Source: Bin87 sp034420475 (lineage in GTDB: Bacteria; Chloroflexota; Dehalococcoidia; Lucifugimonadales; UBA3495). Taken from it: a DNA stretch of 64,000 nucleotides. Positions within the stretch are counted from its first letter, which is position 1; every line of letters starts with the position of its first letter. The notes under the pieces were generated by a model, which ran no database searches, was not told the DNA's origin, and saw only the letters and a program-made list of their open reading frames with translations. This document shows positions 60,657 through 64,000 of the stretch, one piece after another. The DNA lies in assembly GCA_034420475.1 (NCBI GenBank), contig DAOULH010000102.1, forward strand, positions 60,918-124,917, read 5' to 3'. A program made the translations under genes and the position numbers.

Positions 60657-60756
60657 CCAATCTGTCATTGCGAGCGCAGCGCGGCAATTTCGCCGGCGCG
60701 ACAGTCAGCCACGCCACAACGAGATCGCCGCGTCGCCCCGCTCCTCGCGATGACAA
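60657..60756. repeat. palindromic element, family A copy 8 (ends worn)
   Basis: CAATCTGTCATTGCGAGCGC and its mirror GCTCCTCGCGATGACAAG remain, with the GAGATCGCCGCG mid-segment, but the ACGCGTACCC ends are not visible. It directly abuts a complete family B element. Confidence 0.75.
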
Positions 60757-60764
60757 GCCGGAAA

Positions 60765-60921
60765 GTAACTGTTCAGAATCTAGGAGGATGTCATTGCGAG
60801 GCGCTTGCGCCGTGGCAATCTCGACGCCATAGCCGCAACATCTGCCCCAAAGGACTCCCCTCCGCCAACGAGATTGCCGCGCTTCGCTCGCAATGACATC
60901 CCCGCAAGTCTGAACAGTTAC
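60765..60921. repeat. palindromic element, family B copy (complete ends)
   Basis: A perfect 13-bp terminal inverted repeat, GTAACTGTTCAGA / TCTGAACAGTTAC, bounds 157 bases. GCCGGAAA (60757-60764) and GCTGGAAA (60922-60929) directly outside match at 7 of 8 bases. Together with copy A8 this fills 60647-60940. Confidence 0.85.
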
Positions 60922-60940
60922 GCTGGAAACGCCCTAGTCG

Positions 60941-62014
60941 CTACCCCCGGAACGTCCCCGTCACCGGCTGGTGGCCCGCGTTCTCCGCGTAGGGTTCCTC
61001 GCGGTAGAGGGCCATCTGCTTCATGATGGGGATGTCCTGGATTGAGAAGAGGATGGCCTCGTCGTCGGTGTCGTTGGCGTGCTCGTGCCACACCCACGGC
61101 GGCACCACGAAGAAGTCGCCCTCGGTCCAGTCGAACCGCGTGCCGTCGATGACGCTGTGGCCCTGGCCCTTGTACACCTGGTACACGGCGCAACTGGTCT
61201 GCCGGTGCGCGCGGGTGGCGACGCCGGGCCGGATCAGCTGCGCCCAGCAGGTCATGGTCTTGAGGACTGGGCCGCCGGTCATGGGGTCGCTGAACTCCAT
61301 GGCCACATCGTCGAAGGGGCTGGCGTCAACCTTGGCCAGCTCGCGCAGCGCCTCGTGGGTCTTGTCCCACTTGTAGTGCCACAGCGCCGAGTAGGGAGCG
61401 CCCGGTTCCTCCCACGCCGGCCGCAGCGCGCCGGAGGCGAACTTGCGCTCCGACTCGGCGACGCCGACGATGGGCTGCTGGTCCTCGGGATAGGCCTCGT
61501 AGAAATTGGCCCGCAGGTAGCGCACCAGGGGCACGTCCAGCCCGTCCAGCCAGACCATGGGCTCGTCGCCCTCGTTGTTGTGGTCGTGCCACGTCCATGA
61601 CGGCGTCAGCACCAGGTCGCCCGGCTCCATGTAGCACTTGTCGCCCTCAACGGTGGTGTAGGCGCCCCTGCCCTTCAGCACCCAGCGGATGGCCGTGGGC
61701 GTGTGGCGATGCGCCGGCGCGTTCTCGCCGGGCAGCAGCAGTTGCAGCGCGGCCGTGATGGTGTGGGTGGTGCCGCGATCCAGGCCGGGCGTCGCCAGGC
61801 GCAGGGTGCGCCGCTCCACGTCGCGGTCGGGCGTCACCAGTTCGCCGCTCTTCATCACCAGCGGCTCCACCTCGGCCCAGCGCCAGAGGTAGGGCTCCAT
61901 CTCCGGCAGGGGTTGGCCCTCGCCCTGCAGCCAGCCCGGCTTGACCTGGACCCGACCGGCGGTCTCGTAATACTGCTGCTCCTCCTGCGTGTTCAACCGT
62001 TCCGTTGTCGCCAT
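60941..62014 (-). CDS. gentisate 1,2-dioxygenase-like bicupin
   Basis: The 357-residue protein starts at ATG 62014 (GGGAGG 8 bases upstream). The first cupin has PAHRHTPTAIRWVLKGRGAY and GDLVLTPSWTWHDHNNEG, the iron-binding His set of gentisate dioxygenases. GLDVPLVRYL follows, a block seen in that family. The second cupin keeps ATRAHRQTSCAVYQVYKG and GDFFVVPPWVWHEHAN. Gentisate dioxygenase opens the ring of 2,5-dihydroxybenzoate to maleylpyruvate. Salicylate or 1-hydroxy-2-naphthoate dioxygenases are close alternatives. No other ring-degradation gene is adjacent, though an MDMPI-fold protein is encoded at 50772. Confidence 0.85.
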   Translation of the reverse strand: MATTERLNTQEEQQYYETAGRVQVKPGWLQGEGQPLPEMEPYLWRWAEVEPLVMKSGELVTPDRDVERRTLRLATPGLDRGTTHTITAALQLLLPGENAPAHRHTPTAIRWVLKGRGAYTTVEGDKCYMEPGDLVLTPSWTWHDHNNEGDEPMVWLDGLDVPLVRYLRANFYEAYPEDQQPIVGVAESERKFASGALRPAWEEPGAPYSALWHYKWDKTHEALRELAKVDASPFDDVAMEFSDPMTGGPVLKTMTCWAQLIRPGVATRAHRQTSCAVYQVYKGQGHSVIDGTRFDWTEGDFFVVPPWVWHEHANDTDDEAILFSIQDIPIMKQMALYREEPYAENAGHQPVTGTFRG

Positions 62015-62081
62015 GCTGCTACCTCCCAGGTTCGGTTCCGCGTATCTGTTGGCGCGATTGTAATCGCGTTCCGGCCGCCTG

Positions 62082-62459
62082 TCATTCACCGTCGGCAGGC
62101 TGCGCCAGGTATGCGTTGAGCCTCCTGATGAGCCGCTTGGTGATTCGCCGGACGTGCTTCAAGTCTTTGTCCGTCAGCTGGCCCTGGTAAAAGTGAATGT
62201 GGAGCCGGTTTGCGGCGTTGTAGTCTGACACATCGAAAGGTTCCGTGCTGAGTTGCTCGACTCGCCGCGCGGCCTGGCGATACGAGTCGTGTCCCGTGAA
62301 CTCCAGCGTTGCGTCGGTGTCGATGACGGTGCGGAGGAGCTGGGCCGCCGCGCCCCAGAGCAGTTCGGCAGCGATGTGGGTGTTCCCTCCGCTGTCGAAT
62401 TCGTCGTCAGAGCGTTGCAGGAGCGTTTGGGACAGTTGGCTTCGGGCCTGGGGAGTCAA
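62082..62459 (-). CDS. HEPN/PaREP1-like helical protein
   Basis: The 125-residue protein begins with TTG 62459 overlapping the stop of the upstream gene (TTGA at 62456-62459). HIAAELLWGAAAQLLRTV (residues 28-45) and ANRLHIHFYQGQL (83-95) are the helix motifs of small PaREP1/HEPN-like proteins. DLKHVRRITKRLIRRLN is a basic last helix. The frame upstream of the TTG continues, but it overlaps the preceding gene in another frame, so the coupled start is preferred. It is the last gene of a four-gene operon that also encodes a classic HEPN protein. A role in RNA cleavage or in nucleotide binding is possible. Confidence 0.62.
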   Translation of the reverse strand: MTPQARSQLSQTLLQRSDDEFDSGGNTHIAAELLWGAAAQLLRTVIDTDATLEFTGHDSYRQAARRVEQLSTEPFDVSDYNAANRLHIHFYQGQLTDKDLKHVRRITKRLIRRLNAYLAQPADGE

Positions 62460-63142
62460 GGAACGGGTTCTCCGGTCCGGGAAACCAGCCCGAAGGCGTG
62501 GCGGGCCATCTCGGTCGCTCGTTCCGGCGTGTAGCCGAAAGCGTGGAAATAGCCGTGGCGCGCTGAGTCCAGGACCGCGGCAGTGGCGCTGTAGGCGCTG
62601 TTGAGGTCCAGTTGGTGGTCCGGCATGGCGTCGATGATTGCGTTGAATTCCGTAATGCTGGTTGGCAACTGCCCGGACGCCAACCCCACGATGGTGTTGA
62701 TGTCGGCGTCGGCGTCGGCGTGGGGCCAGCCGCGTATCGCGGCCTGCCCGATGATCGCGCAGTTGACCGCCCGGAACAGGTTCATGGCGCCGGAGGTAAT
62801 GTCCTGAACGTCGAAGTCCTGCTGCGCGGCGGCGAAGTAAGTCTCGCCGGCGCCATCGACGGCTTCGAGCAGGGGAGCTTTCCAGCTGTCGGGCAGCGCC
62901 TCCGGTGTAGTGTCCGTCAGGTAGTTGAAGAACGCCTGTGAGACTTCGCCATCCGGCGACTCCGGTTGACTGGCGGCATATACCAATCCGGTTGCAATTG
63001 CGTTGACCGGATAGGAGTCCCACCCTTTGGCGTCGCAGTCGGAGAGCGCGTCGATCAGTTCGGCGACCTGTCTCCGCGAGAAGGGTCGGGTCAGTTCGGG
63101 GAAGATGGAGATGATTGCGTTGGCTTCCGGGCGTATTTCCAT
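62456..63142 (-). CDS. uncharacterised helical protein of the HEPN operon, 228 residues
   Basis: The protein is read from ATG 63142 (GGAGA about 11 bases upstream). It is helix-rich and acidic, with no membrane span. The N-terminal half (FPELTRPFSRRQVAELIDAL, WDSYPVNAIATGLVYAAS) is unrecognised. The C-terminal half has a helix pair, SGAMNLFRAVNCAIIGQAAI and NSAYSATAAVLDSARHGYFH, that could again be a HEPN-like bundle with a terminal RHGYFH. Its stop overlaps the next gene's TTG. The gene lies 37 bases after the HEPN gene. Function unknown. Confidence 0.55.
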   Translation of the reverse strand: MEIRPEANAIISIFPELTRPFSRRQVAELIDALSDCDAKGWDSYPVNAIATGLVYAASQPESPDGEVSQAFFNYLTDTTPEALPDSWKAPLLEAVDGAGETYFAAAQQDFDVQDITSGAMNLFRAVNCAIIGQAAIRGWPHADADADINTIVGLASGQLPTSITEFNAIIDAMPDHQLDLNSAYSATAAVLDSARHGYFHAFGYTPERATEMARHAFGLVSRTGEPVP

Positions 63143-63179
63143 CGGGTGCGTTCTCCGGTGATTCTGCCGTTCCCGGCGT

Positions 63180-63692
63180 TCACGGGTGGCCGTAGAGGAC
63201 AATGTTGGTGATCGTTCGTTTGTCGGTTGGGTTCATGGCGTCCAGGTTGTGCAGGGCCGCTATCGCCCGGTTCAGCCAATGACTGGCCAATGCCAGGTTG
63301 AAAACGGTGTCTGGGTTGTAGTCGGCCGTTTCCCGCGCGGCTTTCAAGTTTATGAAATCCTCGCTGAACTCGCGGCCGTTTCGGTCCAGCGTGAACATAT
63401 ACCGCTGGAGTTGGCCCGCCGCATAGCTGTGACGCATCCTGCGATAGGTGCCGATCCAGTCCAACGCTATTGCTGGGTTCGTCGGAGTGCCGATGATGTT
63501 GTCGGCGTTATTTCGCGCCAGCGCGTGGAATACCGCGTAGTAGGCCGTGCTCACGGCGCGGTGGAAAATCTCGCGCGACACGGCCGTACCATGGGCCGCC
63601 CGATTGAGTGTATCGCGCACCGAGTCAATGAGCGCCCAAGGGTCCAAGGGCGCCGGCCGCTGAAAAGGAGTACCCGGTTGGGGCGCCGTCAC
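63180..63692 (-). CDS. HEPN domain protein
   Basis: The 170-residue protein contains IFHRAVSTAYYAVFHALARN (residues 42-61), the typical first HEPN helix pair. ARETADYNPD lies in the later helix where HEPN proteins have RxxADY, with R replaced by E/T positions. The start is GTG 63692, overlapping the stop of the upstream small gene (GTGA at 63689-63692). It is the second gene of the operon. HEPN proteins of this size are often toxins or effector subunits, with the preceding small protein as a possible antitoxin. The HRAVSTAYYAVFH block resembles that of the HEPN at 517-924, but the rest differs. Confidence 0.72.
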   Translation of the reverse strand: MTAPQPGTPFQRPAPLDPWALIDSVRDTLNRAAHGTAVSREIFHRAVSTAYYAVFHALARNNADNIIGTPTNPAIALDWIGTYRRMRHSYAAGQLQRYMFTLDRNGREFSEDFINLKAARETADYNPDTVFNLALASHWLNRAIAALHNLDAMNPTDKRTITNIVLYGHP

Positions 63693-63976
63693 GTAACATC
63701 GTCCTCCCGGTCGATATAGGCGACCGCGGGTTTGTCGAGGATCTGTTGGCCCAGAAGCCTTTCGCGCAGTCCGAGTTCGAACTCCATGATGGCGGCGTCA
63801 TCAAAAGGCGGATGACCCGGTTCAAAGTACACCGTCATGTAGTTCACGTCCCGCTTTTTTCGTCGCATGAAAGTGCTTTCGATGTGACTGATGCGGAATC
63901 CTTCCCCGAGGTGTCCGGGCAGGTCCTTGCGGATTATCTCTTCCGTTACTTGGAGGGCGCGGTTTGTTCTGGGCAT
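63689..63976 (-). CDS. small protein heading the HEPN operon, 95 residues
   Basis: The protein starts at ATG 63976 with GGAG 8 bases upstream. It has an alpha-beta plan: LQVTEEIIRKDLPGHLGEGF, then strands ISHIES and NYMTVYFEPGHPPFDD, then a helix FELGLRERLL. It has no nucleotidyltransferase motif, so the operon is not a standard MNT-HEPN pair. Translational overlap with the HEPN gene suggests a stoichiometric partner. No family is recognised. The operon promoter would lie between 63977 and the window end, where the sequence is too short to judge. Confidence 0.6.
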   Translation of the reverse strand: MPRTNRALQVTEEIIRKDLPGHLGEGFRISHIESTFMRRKKRDVNYMTVYFEPGHPPFDDAAIMEFELGLRERLLGQQILDKPAVAYIDREDDVT

Positions 63977-64000
63977 GGTAACGCTCCGTTGCCAACCGCT

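Noticed and set aside
30954..60921. Possible CRISPR array from the repeated CATTGCGAG units
   Set aside because: Copies are kilobases apart, palindromic and variable, with no regular spacers and no cas genes.

Overview
The window is GC-rich bacterial chromosome (about 70% GC in a sampled stretch, 60001-60060) with short intergenic spaces, Shine-Dalgarno sites of the AGGAGG type and several TTG/GTG starts. Three intact luciferase-like (LLM) flavin oxidoreductases plus a fragment of a fourth, many hydrolases and amidohydrolases, NHL-repeat proteins, MFS exporters, Uma2, HEPN and PIN proteins, and the CATTGCGAG...GGCAATCTC palindromic repeats suggest a Chloroflexota bacterium, most like the Dehalococcoidia/SAR202 group. 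That placement is inference from gene content; no rRNA or tRNA is visible.

Layout. 1-525 is the end of a SAM hydroxide adenosyltransferase. 517-1334 is a nucleotidyltransferase-like/HEPN pair. 1511-4565 encodes the two E1 subunits of a 2-oxoacid dehydrogenase, split by three small genes (two tandem paralogues and an aspartic-protease-like protein). 4647-6805 holds an NHL protein and an LLM oxidoreductase. 6919-10046 is a tandem pair of very divergent tubulin/FtsZ-like proteins. 10174-16154 carries a hydrolase, a 49-residue membrane protein, an orphan primase-tail protein, an alcohol dehydrogenase, a NYN fragment, a VapBC-like pair and a hydantoinase. 16484-25204 carries YtxH, an enoyl-CoA hydratase, a cupin, a HTH protein, MutS, a HAD hydrolase, and a coupled CobW GTPase plus WD40 protein. 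25236-26808 is decayed (LLM fragment, frameshifted MFS gene). 27253-43443 is a catabolic and transport stretch (NHL, two LLM, aminotransferases, MFS, MBL, VOC, hydrolases, a frameshifted amidohydrolase). 43537-48201 is a biotin-dependent acyl-CoA carboxylase set (carboxyltransferase, biotin carboxylase, BCCP) with a split Uma2 gene inside. 48488-55543 holds an SLC13-type transporter, an MDMPI-fold protein, TypA/BipA, an M20 peptidase and RidA.

56649-59342 is a three-gene cassette of lower GC (19/60 at 59221-59280): D12-class adenine methylase, DGQHR/DndB-like protein and an unknown, possibly HEPN-like protein. It looks like a transferred genome-modification or defence module. DinB polymerase, a gentisate 1,2-dioxygenase-like bicupin and a four-gene overlapping HEPN operon (62082-63976) finish the window.

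Intergenic space from 22561 onward is seeded with palindromic elements of about 130-170 bp. Several share the same outer ends (ACGCGTACCC / GGGTACGCGT) around unrelated inner inverted repeats, and three are flanked by exact direct repeats of 9-14 bp. This suggests a mobile unit defined by its ends, with exchangeable cores.
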